From: Gracilaria domingensis
Taxonomy: Eukaryota; Rhodophyta; Florideophyceae; Gracilariales; Gracilariaceae
Assembly (NCBI GenBank): GCA_022539475.1
Contig: VCMS01000142.1
Location: 1 to 64,000 of the forward strand
DNA length: 64,000 nucleotides
Direction: 5' to 3'
Below are positions 35,222 through 45,086 of the stretch, one piece after another (positions within the stretch are counted from its first letter, which is position 1; each line of letters starts with the position of its first letter). Below the pieces are notes generated by a model. The model made no database searches and was not told the origin of the DNA. It saw only the letters and a program-made list of their open reading frames with translations. The translations under genes and the position numbers were made by a program.

Positions 35222-35296
35222 CTCCGTCCTTCTTTTTTCCTCCCTGTACTTTATGGAGGTTCCTTAAAGTAGAGGGCGGAAAAAAGTAGGACGGAG
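35222..35296. repeat. Hairpin of copy A, counterpart of 11,425-11,497
   Basis: Arms ctccgtccttcttttttcc and ggaaaaaagtaggacggag flank a centre with a second inverted pair, actttatgg and ccttaaagt. Pairing is better than in copy B. Confidence 0.75.
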
Positions 35297-35692
35297 TCAT
35301 CCGTATCTCACGGATGTATTCCGTGCAGTCTTTTCGTAGGTTCTCTTCCATATTCTTCTATGTATCTTTGCTCTAAACTAACCCATCCTCACCACGTTTT
35401 TTCGCGCTATTCGACATGTAAACGGCAGAAAATAAGCTTTGGGTTACCGGGTTCCCGTTTTCAGCCTCCAACTCGTTCCATTTGTTCAACTACGTTCTGC
35501 TTACGATATGTTCCATCTTGTTCTACGTCTTGCTACTAACATTGACGTGATTGAAGGTAACCACTATTTGACGTGCGTCCTTTGTATTTCTTCCGACGTC
35601 CACAACGACTGTAAGTACGCAACCAGTTTCATTTCGTCTCTCAAGATCGATCTCTGACTGCTCGTGTAACCTATCACGCGGTATTGCCGATC

Positions 35693-36060
35693 TTGGTTCA
35701 CTTTGTTGCGCCATAGGCGTCTCTAGCTTCTCGCATCTTGCGCTACTTTTGGTTTGTTGGCGATCTTGGTTCCGCCATAGACTCTTCTCTCTTCTCGCGT
35801 CTTGCGCTGCTTTTGGTGTATTGGCGATATTGGTTGATATTGGTTGACTGGCTCGGGCGATAGGTTCATCATTGGCAATCTTGGTTGACTAGGTTGCGCC
35901 ATAGGATGGTCTCTCTCTTATCGCGTCTTGCGTTACTTTTGGTGCATTGGCGATATGGTTTGACTTGGTTGCCTCATAGACTCTTCTCTCTTCTCGCGTC
36001 TTTCGCTGCTTTTGGTGTATTGGCGATCTTGGTTGACTGGCTTGCGGGATAGTCGATTCT
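35693..36060 (-). repeat. Short tandem repeat, about 80-110 bp x 4
   Basis: The phrases tctcgcgtcttgcgctgctt, ttggtgtattggcgatctt and ggttgcgccatag recur four times with small changes. The array adjoins the single 410-bp unit and may be derived from its 3' part. Copy B has only a hint of this motif, near 11,150. Confidence 0.75.
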
Positions 36061-36414
36061 GGTACTTGGTTGCGACATAGGCTGCTCTCTCGTTTATCGC
36101 ATTTTGCGGTATGTTTGCTGCATGGGTATTCTTGGTGTCGTTGCTTGTGAGTTCTCGCTTCGACACCTTTAGCGCTTTACGATGATCGTAGGCTGGTAAT
36201 CTAACCGATCCCTTTCCTTCTTCTTCTTCCTTTTGCGGTTACCAGGTCCCTCGACTTTTCTAGCGCAACGTTTCTGTTTTGTTTTATCAATGGTACGTTC
36301 CATCGCATTTCAAATGTATCTAACGAATCATTGACTAACTTATGGATACTTTCTGCTTGCGTATACAGGTAAATGACTTTTGATGCGGACGCAGCTCACG
36401 AGTTGCAGGTGTAG

Positions 36415-36566
36415 GTTCCTCAAGTAGGGAACCATGCATCTGGGCATGGTTCCCTACATGAGGAACGGAGAGGATGAGGCGCTTCGCGCCTCATCCTCTC
36501 GGAGTGCGTATTTGTTCTACCGATACAGCCGATGGTGGACGTGCAGTCTGCGGCATCTGCCGCAGA
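36415..36566. repeat. Three adjacent hairpins in copy A
   Basis: Hairpin 1 (36,415-36,466) pairs gttcctcaagtagggaacc with its near-complement. Hairpin 2 (36,468-36,500) has a perfect 15-bp stem gagaggatgaggcgc with a ttc loop. Hairpin 3 (36,547-36,566) pairs tctgcggca with tgccgcaga. Copy B keeps the same sequences at about 9380-9540, but the stems are disrupted. Confidence 0.85.
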
Positions 36567-36864
36567 TTGCGCTTACACCCGCTCCATCATGGGGATATGG
36601 TACATGTAATATAGCGAAGTAGTGGTTAGCAAAAGCGGTCGATAGAAGAATAGATACGAATAAAACGGTATGATTTCATAATGGGCATCATCTGTACTAG
36701 CACTAGTATTCCATGCGTTGCAGGGTATCATTCCGCAGAAGGTATCGTGTAATGTGCACCTTAATGGAAACTGAACCTAGACTTCGCGAAATACAGTTCA
36801 GGTAGCCCTCGACTAAAGAACTAGCACGAGTGGAAAACCCACCAGTATTTACTGCACAGCGATT

Positions 36865-36964
36865 CTGGACGACCCAAGCAATTATCTGCAGATTTTGAAA
36901 TAATTGATCTCGATATTTTTTCAAAAAATTTACTGGACGACCCTTGCCAATTTCTGGACGACCC
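36865..36964 (-). promoter_or_regulatory. Terminal motif cluster of copy A
   Basis: CTGGACGACCC, the complement of GGGTCGTCCAG, occurs exactly at 36,865-36,875, 36,933-36,943 and 36,954-36,964, just inside the outer end of the element. These are likely transposase binding sites, by analogy with CACTA-like elements. Confidence 0.6.
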
Positions 36965-36989
36965 TCGCCAAAAACTAGCATCTGCAAGA

Positions 36990-37371
36990 GACAGACGTGG
37001 GTATGATGTCGCTGTCAGCGTTTTAAACAAGGTCGTAATGTCTCCTCCAGGAGACAAAACTGTGTCTTCGTCATGCGGTACATGCGGCGAAATTGTTCCC
37101 ATGAGATACTCTCGATGTGATGCTCCACGTTACATATGGGCCCTGAAAGCACAGTGCGTAAAAGATGAGAGGAGTGAGACTCATTCTGAAGAGCAAAGAA
37201 CAAATTGGCACACAGAAACCGCTTATGTTTTGACATATGTGATTTGAGAACGCTCCGCAATTTGTAGAGTCTACACAAGGCACGTCGGAGAACGGCGCTA
37301 TCGCCGAGGTTTGCCATGAGTGAGAAAGCAACGTCGCATGGTGGAGACTGCTTTCGTAGGGTTGCATTCAC
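36990..37371 (-). pseudogene. PIF/Harbinger-like transposase N-terminal fragment
   Basis: The minus-strand frame from 37,371 ends with ISWEQFRRMYRMTKTQFCLL followed by EETLRP, which resembles the start of the nuclease region of PIF/Harbinger proteins (a FRR-FRMS-xTFxxLL pattern). After a stop at about 37,015, another frame reads SYPRLSLADA up to the edge of copy A, a place where the family usually has a GGSYLDLADAF-like segment. The remainder is absent, so copy A may have inserted into the gene. The assignment rests on a short motif. Confidence 0.4.
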
Positions 37372-40084
37372 TCGAACAGAGAGTTCTGAGCTGTATCTTT
37401 ACACCGCACGCAACTTTTACGGAAACCACACAAATAACCTCTTACAGAGTGGCGGGCGTTCACTACCTTCCAATTTTTTATTTCGTAAACTCTTGGAACG
37501 CCCCTAATGAGCGATGGACGACGCGATCTACAATAACTCAGCGCTCACGAAAGAGAGTAGTGTATCTCTGGACCAAAGTTTGGCCTTACTTATTCCCCGA
37601 TCCATTGTCTTGCATTACATGAAGATAGGCATCAGACCAACTGACCAGATGGTAGAAAAGTATTCCAAGCTTTATGGGATTGGATTTCATGTACGGGCGA
37701 GCACATGTTTTTTCTTTACATTTGATAACGTTTTCGTCGAGTGAATTTACTCCAGCAGGAATAGCAATTTTTGCACAGTTTGGGATAAAATGTTCCAGAA
37801 GTTGACTGCAGTGCCAAAGCGGATCTACAATCCCCGTCTCATGTTCTTAGGTAGAGAAAACGTCTAAAGCTGCTCGGATATTCTGAAATGTGTCGCTACC
37901 CGTAATGTTTTCGAAGACGGGGTTTCTTAGCAAATTAGAGGCGTACCAGTAGTCAGAACGTCGATTAAATCTATGCTTAGAAGATGCCAGTTTAAGGCCA
38001 ATGTACTCAGGCAACTCGTTCATCCGCAGGACATTTTTTCGATTTTTTCTTCTTATAATAAGCTCTCTGCTTTTCCACTAGCGAACGCACTTGAGAAAAG
38101 TTGAATTGAGAAATAACGTAAACATTCCCACCTTTTTTTTTTCATAAGCATACGCCCTTTGCACTGCACCTTTTTTTGCTAAAAACAGTCCACTTCTTTG
38201 CAGTCATTGGAGACAGTACGACATGTCTCGGCTTTTCTCTTTTCTGCCAATGAGCCAAGAGCCGAGACCTCCAACTGTTAAAAAGTATCCTTCTTCACAA
38301 ACCACTCGGCTGCCTTCTCGATATTGCACTCACTGCTGTTTCTTTTAGATGTTTGAGATGTGGCGGGCTCCGTTTGGGAACTCATAATGCACAAATAATA
38401 ATTTGCAACATGAGGTTACGTTGGTGGAGTAGGTTTCTCCAAAAAGTGGCTGCCGCTTTTGGCGGTGAACTGCGGGTTTATTTTTCATTTTTGTTGGGTT
38501 GAGATAATGAAAGAAGGCGGGTTCGGTGATAGTGGCTTGAATCTGGGCACTGTCTTCTTCGGAGATTTGAGCAAACATGAGCCTAAGATTCGTCAGGTGA
38601 CACAGCCCCGAATTCGGTTTCTGGAATGTGCATTTCTCTTCCAAACAGGTTTCAAGAGTGCACAATGAACGCGGCACTGGATGTTACAACAACATTGCGT
38701 TTATTGTAACGCTCTTTGTGCTACTAGTATTGGCCAACTCAATACAATGGACTGAAACCGTACCAATTACAAGTAGTTCAGCGTTATGTCTATTACCAGT
38801 ACACATAAAAACAGGAGCCACTTGTTGAAGTTTCAGCCAATCATTTCATTTCTTGTCCACTGAAGCCAATCTCTTATGTCTGTTTGAACAGACATAAGCG
38901 TTTCGTTTCAAAAGGGTTATTATTCCGTCACTGGGTGTAGTTCGGGTAACACCTAGAACTATCGTCTGGGAACACATGCTGTACAGTCTCCGGCGCCCGG
39001 TTTCAAACATGTGGGCCTATGCTTCAGCAACTACCTTCGTAGTACTTGACCGTTTCACATAGCCGTGCTTTCGAACAGTTCAAAAACTTCTCCAACTCCA
39101 AGTTTTGGGGTCAGTTCAACTTCTTTCATTTAGACATTGAACTCTCATTAAAGATTTGAGCCAGTCTTTCGTTCATGTTCCGCAAACACTGCAAAGCAAC
39201 GGTCGATTGGAATGCTTCTTAATGGGGTCGATTGTCACTCATTACCAGCGAGAGAGAATTACATTGAGATAGATCTCCTGAAGTTTTCCAATGCGGGGCG
39301 GTTGACCAGAACGAAAGAAGAAAAAGCTATCTCTACTTGGGTCCCCTTCAACGCCGATCTGACCTCAAAAAGCTTGTATCCCGAACATTGATAAAAATAG
39401 ATTCTTTCTTGAATGCATGCCCAGAAGTAAGTTTCACGAAACCCATTTGGTGATCCAAAGACATGTACAGATATAAGGTATTGCAGGTATTGCTGCGGTA
39501 GAAGAAACACTCAAGTAAAACGGTGTGGGGAATTGATGAATAGGGCTGCTTCCGGGATTCACCACAGCGACAGAAACGCACGAATGGAAAGTTTGCCCCA
39601 TACAGAAGACTGCTAATCTAGTATGCACCTCTGAGTTTGAATGCAAGCCCTCATGCGAAAAACCCAAGCTAGTAGCACTTGTAAATAGCCTAGACATGCT
39701 TAAATCCCTCCATTTCATCGCGGTATATCACTTCAGTTAATGTGCACAACGAATGGTAGACAGGCCCACGACCCTAATCTTATATATGTGCGTATGTCGG
39801 ATGTAAAAAAAAAAAAAAAACTGCAGGAGCTGTAGTTCACCGCGATGAACATGACGAAGTCCAGAGCACAAACACGGTCACAAAGAACCGAACACAGCAT
39901 CACTGGACAAAGCGTCACCGGCTCAACAGCGGAAGAAACACAGCTTCTCGGCGGCATGGGGAACAAGGTAGATTGTGATCCACGACGCGGACGTAGCGAA
40001 ACCACCGCACACCACCATCTCACTTCAAATCGCACAAACGCACGACAGTGAGAGGCAATCCTTCGAGCTTGTCTTTGCCGTCGC
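37372..40084. other. Intergenic region with no supported gene
   Basis: Only frames under 150 codons occur, none protein-like in a convincing way. Visible features are a 12-bp hairpin at 38,873-38,898 (arms cttatgtctgtt), a weaker inverted repeat around 38,226-38,270 (tctcggctttt with aagagccgaga), a T-run near 38,130 and an A16 run near 39,805. Old transposon debris is plausible, since the base composition resembles 28-31 kb. Confidence 0.5.
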
Positions 40085-40882
40085 TCAGTCTTCATCCGAA
40101 CTTCTGTCGGTATAATCACCCGAATCAGCCGAACCTGACGAATCGCTATCGTCGCTGCTACCATCATCATCCGAAGAAGAAGCTACCTCAACCTCTTCTA
40201 CTTCCTCCGACACATTCCCTTCGTTGACGTCGTCATTGTTCGAGTAATCGTCGTCTGGGGAGTGGGTGTCAGAGGGTATATGCTTCAACGCGACGGTCTT
40301 TCCAGCCTTGCTACCGACGACCGTATCATGCATCGGTTGCAATGTACGCCCAGTAGGCATCTTTCTCACGGGAACCCGTGCGGTGGATTTCCCGGCAGGT
40401 GGTCTGACAGTTTCTTCTTCCGCGTCATTTCCGTCGGGCGTGACAGGGGATCCAGTGCCGACATCGACATCCATCCATGACTCTGGCTCATTCGCAAAAT
40501 CATCGTCAACGGCGTCCGGTACATCAACGGCATCATCGACGGTTCCTGCTCTGGTGGAGAGAAACACATCGTCAACTCTCTCCAGCCAAAAGGCGCCAGC
40601 GGCGAATACGAGCACGTAGTTGCCGACATCGGACACGTTTTTCAGTCTCTGACAAGCGTAGGAGACGGATTTTGTGGGGTCTGCTTTGGACGCAAACGCG
40701 ATGTTGCAAGAGTCTCGGGCCGGGCTGAGAACGCCCGGGCGACGGACGTCGACACCTCCGCCGACATGCGAAAACTTGAATTGGACGAAAGAGCGAACGG
40801 GCTTGGTCTTTTTGATGGAGCGGCCCACCTTGAGGGGATAGCGTACGCCGATTCTTGGCGCATTGGGCGTAGGGGAGGCCAT
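40085..40882 (-). CDS. EAF-like (ELL-associated factor) transcription elongation factor
   Basis: The protein of 265 residues begins MASPTPNAPRIGVRYPLKVG. Residues about 12-115 resemble the EAF N-terminal domain: a YPLKVGRSI start, RSFVQFKFSHV in place of the family's FHTVRYDFKP, and near the end NYVLVFAAGAFWLERVDDVF, matching the family's cVLIfd..tGeFrLErl pattern. The second half is acidic and disordered and ends in a Ser/Asp run (SSSDDDGSSDDSDSS), as in animal EAF proteins, where this part activates transcription. EAF partners ELL in RNA polymerase II elongation in the nucleus. The start at 40,882 was chosen because the N-terminal extension from 40,975 is Cys/Arg-rich and unrelated. There are no introns. 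Identification is from pattern only and could be wrong. Confidence 0.5.
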   Translation of the reverse strand: MASPTPNAPRIGVRYPLKVGRSIKKTKPVRSFVQFKFSHVGGGVDVRRPGVLSPARDSCNIAFASKADPTKSVSYACQRLKNVSDVGNYVLVFAAGAFWLERVDDVFLSTRAGTVDDAVDVPDAVDDDFANEPESWMDVDVGTGSPVTPDGNDAEEETVRPPAGKSTARVPVRKMPTGRTLQPMHDTVVGSKAGKTVALKHIPSDTHSPDDDYSNNDDVNEGNVSEEVEEVEVASSSDDDGSSDDSDSSGSADSGDYTDRSSDED

Positions 40883-42781
40883 GGCGAAAGGACGGGGGCC
40901 AGACTCGGAACAGCGGGGAACAGCGGGCAGCCGAGCAACGAACGCGGTTCGTGTGCGTGCGCAACAAAAAGTCAAGGGGGAGCGGGTGCTGACAAGGCGA
41001 CAGGGCTGCGCGTGTGCCGGAGAGGCTAATTCTCAGCTTTGAAGATACCCTTCTTGCGCGTACCCTTCAGGCAGAAACTGCGATTCCACGTGCGTCACGC
41101 GCAGCGTTTCAATGCTTTTTCCCCGTGCGTCACAAATTGTGCTCCACCGTTGCTTCCATTTTGAGGCAAATTCCAGCTTCTTCGCCTCTGCGCGCCTTGA
41201 GCTTTGAATTGAGCCGAATCGCATCTCATTCTCGGTTCGTCCGGCAGAATCTTTCCACCTTTCACAATGGTGGAATAATTCCAAAGTCATAATTTGCGGC
41301 CCGGCCGTGAACATCTTTGAGAGCAACAGCGGTTTCAGCATTTCAAGCAAGCATGAATGCATCACTGATGGCTTAACTCAAAAATTGAGTGTAGTTGGTG
41401 AGTCAGTCACACTTTCTCCATTCGTGTTGTATGTGACCTTGCTTCTTTCTAGAAAACTAATTCGAGTCGTGATAGAAAGAGAACGAACAATGGGGAGGCA
41501 AGAAAACGCCGGATTCATGGATGAGCATGTTCGTAGTTCATCTGTTATTGGCTGACTTTCTGCAAATTAGAGATTCTTTTGGCTTCATACCAGCATGGTG
41601 ATCAAAATGTCATGCCTAATTCGTCTCTCTTTCATCTTCTCTGAAGCATCATGATGGCCTACATCTAAATCGCCGATATGGTTGTCGTTTTCTTACTGCT
41701 GAAACACCGTAATGAGCACCTTGTATCCTAATGATAATGGCTTTTCAATTTCCATATGAGCTACACTCGCAATCAGGTACAATCAAGTTGTCTCAATCCC
41801 CTAAAAAAGGCACAGAAACTCAATAATAGACAGATGGCGGCGTCGCAATGCCGTCGGAAATGTTGCAGTTGTGATGCATTCGGAGAAAGCAGGGCTGTTC
41901 AATGATCTCACACCCTTGTAAGTCTTTACTTTCGTTGTTCAAGATAGAAAGCGGAGCGGAAGGTACGAAGGTGAAAGTTACTCCGTGCCGGCTACAGTAG
42001 TTGAGATCAAAAGCCGTTACGGTCACGGGCACAAGCAGCAATGTCCCTCATACACAGCACTGTGCCGCAGGGGTTCGCTGCGCTCTATCAAAAGCGCTAA
42101 TTCAACGTAGATGCATGAAGATGGTATTCCTGATTCACTTGTTTCATGACATGAAAAGTGAATAGAGAAAGCTGTATCACAATTTGTGATACAGCTTTCT
42201 CAGCGCGCGAAATTCTATAAAGCTACAACGTATCTCTAAAAGTTTGCTCTTGTACTGCACTGCAGTGTCGTTGATCGCTTAACCCTCTGCATTCGAGTGC
42301 AACCATGGACAAGGGAAGCCCATAGAAAGCTTGTTCAGTCTTTTCTTTCTTCTTGTCAATGTGATAGTGCTCGATTCATAAAGGAAGTCGGAGAGGCCAA
42401 GGATCCAGCGAAGATAGCGGATGTGCGGAGTAAGTCGTAAAGGAACCGTGATGGAGCGCGATAGCGAGAGGACCTGGGGGGCTGGAGAAGTGTAGAAATT
42501 CAGTACCAGACTTGGTAATTCCAAACCAAAAGCATCATGCTTGGTCATGATGACCATGAGCTTCAAGGCAAGCGTGTTGATGGTTGGGGACGACATGAGT
42601 GTGTGAAGGCTGTCATGCGTTTAAATCTCAGAAGAGTCAAAGAGTTGGGTTAGAAATGGTGGGAAGGATAAGGTTTTGGCGTGAACTGAAGTTGTTCAGT
42701 AATCTATGTCAGAAAACAAAAATGATCTACAGTTATCATGACCTTCTATACTACTAACCTGCAAAACGGAAGTGGAGAAGA
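40883..42781. other. Intergenic region between the EAF-like gene and the protease
   Basis: Two minus-strand frames of 105-110 codons (41,365-41,033 and 42,596-42,279) look weakly protein-like, the second with a hydrophobic stretch (SLVLNFYTSPAPQVLSLS), but neither is recognised. The 5' flank of the EAF-like gene and the 3' flank of the protease gene fall here. Confidence 0.4.
42132..42201. repeat. Two adjacent hairpins
   Basis: The first (42,132-42,163) pairs attcacttgtttcat with atgaaaagtgaat. The second (42,165-42,201) has a perfect 18-bp stem, gagaaagctgtatcacaa, with a one-base loop. They lie about 600 bp downstream of the protease stop codon. They could be the mark of a small miniature transposon or a transcript end; neither is shown. 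Confidence 0.75.
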
Positions 42782-44015
42782 CTATAAGCCTCGAGTCGGA
42801 GATGGAGAATGCAGTTGGACGAGACGGGCAGCCTCGCTTGTGGGACTGCTTGACAGTGAAAAGCTGTTATGCTGTTGATACGGATGCGGAGCATAATTGT
42901 GCGACGGTTGCGACGCGTCGTTCAGGACTGATTGCAGTAATGCTATTGCTCGCTGCACGTTTTCCCGTTGGAACGCATCGGCATCGGCGGCAGGGCGATT
43001 GAGCAACGCCGAATCGGGAGCGGAATCATTGGGCCCAAAGGGCAGTGCAGAAGGGGGCGTAGACGATTCCCGGCGCGCTGCTGCAACATATGCCAGCGAC
43101 AGGACAATGAGCGATATGAGAGAGATGGCCGCAATGACGCAGATGACGACAAACCACACGGTGGAGATGACAAGCGTGTTCTTTCGACGCGGAAATGTCG
43201 GGAAACCCGCCTGCGATTCTTGGATGGTGGTAGAGGGCCGATCGCTTGCGGCCTCGTCACTGCCGTCCGCAAAGGTAGAGATGACGCTCGACGACGTGGT
43301 AAACTCGGCGCCGTTCTCGGCCATCCACTGAATGTAGGACGAAAGTCTGATGTACACGCCAGGAACACCGTTGTCGCCGCATCGCAAGCCAAACGACGTG
43401 ATGCCAATCTGCACCGGTTTGCCAACGTGGTCGTACTGCACGAGAGGGCCTCCCGAGTCGCCGTTGCACGAGTCTGCGTGGCATTGGTCCTTGCCATAGC
43501 CGGCGCAGATGAAGAGGTTGTGGCGAATATCCAGATAGCCGCGATAGATGTGTCGGCACCGAATGGGGCTGTTGACCGGCGTGTCGACCTGATTCGGCTT
43601 TGGGTTACTGCTGCCCGAGTGCACGCGCGTGCGGCCGTAGCCGCTGGTGCGCGCAAACGAGCCCGCGACGGGGAAGGTGGTGTTGACGTTGACGGACACA
43701 AAGGCGGTGTCGGCCGGGGCGTCGTCCGCCAGCTGCACGAGCGCGATATCGCCGGGGGAATCGACGCGCCCCAGCACGTAGCTCGGGTGAGTGATGACCT
43801 GAAAGATGGACATGTACGAGCCGGAGGTGGCGGACGCGGCGGCCAGCCGCGCGCGCCAGCGCACGGTGACCTCGCAGTGCGCGGCGGTGAGCACCCAGCG
43901 GCGCGAGATAAGCGAGCCCGAGCACACAAAGGTGTTGTTCGGGTTGGACAGCGACACGAGGTACGAGCGCGTGCCGGGCTCGACGGGAATGCCGCCGATG
44001 ACGCGGTGCTGCGGC

Positions 44016-44059
<44 letters not shown>

Positions 44060-44221
44060 GCGGGCGCTGTCAAAGTTGGGCAGCACGACGGGGCACGTGC
44101 CGGCGGGCGGCGGCGCGGCGCGCGAGAGCGTCCACACGGCGGCGAGCACGAGGAAGAGCGGCGGCGTCGGCGCGGACTTTGACGGCGAGGACGGCGACGA
44201 CGACGGCGCGAACGGCGGCAT
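42782..44221 (-). CDS. Membrane-anchored trypsin-like serine protease (S1)
   Basis: The 479-residue protein has an N-terminal hydrophobic segment (PLFLVLAAVW, residues 21-30), a poly-Ala propeptide, and the zymogen cleavage site R73-VIGG. The triad is H115 (LTAAHC), D158 (GDIALVQL) and S256 (GDSGGPL). D250, six residues before the serine, is the position that gives trypsin its Arg/Lys preference. A transmembrane helix (about 351-380, VISTVWFVVICVIAAISLIS onward) and a tail of about 95 residues follow the catalytic domain, so the protease would sit outside the cell or in the secretory path, anchored by its C-terminus. Poly-Ala is encoded by a CGG-type repeat near 44,017-44,062. The start at 44,221 is the first ATG in frame before the signal segment. 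The gene is intronless. Confidence 0.9.
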
Positions 44222-44253
44222 GGCGCGCGCGCGGACGGACGGAGCGGCACGAC

Positions 44254-44290
<37 letters not shown>

Positions 44291-44801
44291 GCAGCCGTCA
44301 GACGGGGGGGGGGGGGGGCGGGGGCGGGGGCGCGCGCGTGATGATGCGCCGTCTGGTAATCACTTCTGCGCGGCGCGCGGCGCAGAAACGGTCGTGGCAG
44401 CGGCCACGCGCTTTATTTGAGACGTGACGCGCATCATCATGTCATGCGCGCATCATGCGCGCCGCAACGTGGCGCGCGCGCTCACCGCGAGCGGCGCGCC
44501 GCCGCGAGCGCGCGCGGCGCGGAAAGCGCCGCGGCGCCGGGCGCAGCGGCGGGGGCGGCGGCGGAAGAGGCCGAGCGCGGCGGCGGCGGCGGCGGCGCCG
44601 ACGGCGGCGGCGGCCAGCAGCGGCGGCGGCGGCGGCCACGGCCGGCACGGTCGAACCGCTGGCGCGCGTCGGACAACTCGGCCACGCGCACGTGCTCGCG
44701 CAGCCACGCCTGCAGCGCGGACGAGCGCGTGTAGACGCCCCGGCTGCGACAGCGCGCCGCACGCGCGCCCGCGCGTCACCAGCGCCAGCAGCAGCAGGTA
44801 A
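44222..44801. other. GC-rich spacer with simple repeats upstream of the protease
   Basis: The spacer holds a CGG repeat (about 44,255-44,288), a run of 15 G at 44,304-44,318 and further CGG-rich stretches to 44,640. It probably contains the protease promoter and leader. Long frames on both strands here are low-complexity artefacts of GC richness. Confidence 0.6.
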
Positions 44802-45086
44802 GCATAAAGCGCATACGTGCTCCGGCTCGCGCAGCGCGGCGGCGGCGGCGCCGTACAGCCGGCGGCAACCGGCGGAAGGCGACGACGGGCACGTGCACCC
44901 GGCGCAGGCGCCCCGGCGCAGGCGCCCGTCGGCGCGCTGGTGCGCGGCGGCGCGCCCGTAGCCGACGACGGTGGCAAAGCTGCCGTGCGCGGGCACGCTC
45001 TCGTTCACATTGACGCGCAGAAACGGCGGGTCGACGGCGCGCTCCAGCTGCAGCAGGCAGGCGTCGTACGCGCGGTCAAAAGCGGT
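44802..45086 (-). pseudogene. Serine protease fragment overlapping the GH16 3' end
   Basis: One minus-strand frame reads RAYDACLLQLERAVDPPFLR, then VNVNESVPAHGSFATVVGYG and CRRLYGAAAAALREPEHVCA. These match in order the neighbouring protease: PGDIALVQLADDAP, VNVNTTFPVAGSFARTSGYG and CRHIYRGYLDIRHNLFICAG. The Asp of the triad region is kept. The His domain is missing upstream and the GDSGG region was not found downstream. The fragment begins within the last codons of the GH16 gene in another frame. It is either a truncated tandem duplicate or an exon of a gene whose other exons I could not see. Confidence 0.6.

Larger units (their letters stand above)
31979..36995 (-). mobile_element. Plavaka-type DNA transposon, copy A (opposite orientation to B)
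   Basis: The reverse complement of this stretch follows copy B from its left end (here 36,995) through subterminal hairpins, a single copy of the 410-bp unit, and the transposase, to at least 14,820 in copy B coordinates. The part corresponding to the second gene and right end is missing or lies beyond the gap. The hairpins and the three terminal motifs are intact here but mutated in B, so A is the younger copy. Confidence 0.75.

Noticed and set aside
38345-38677. 110-codon minus-strand frame in the 37-40 kb spacer
   Set aside because: Cys- and Asn-scattered composition with no family resemblance.
42968-44182. 404-codon plus-strand frame opposite the protease
   Set aside because: Antisense shadow of the protease gene caused by GC-rich codons.
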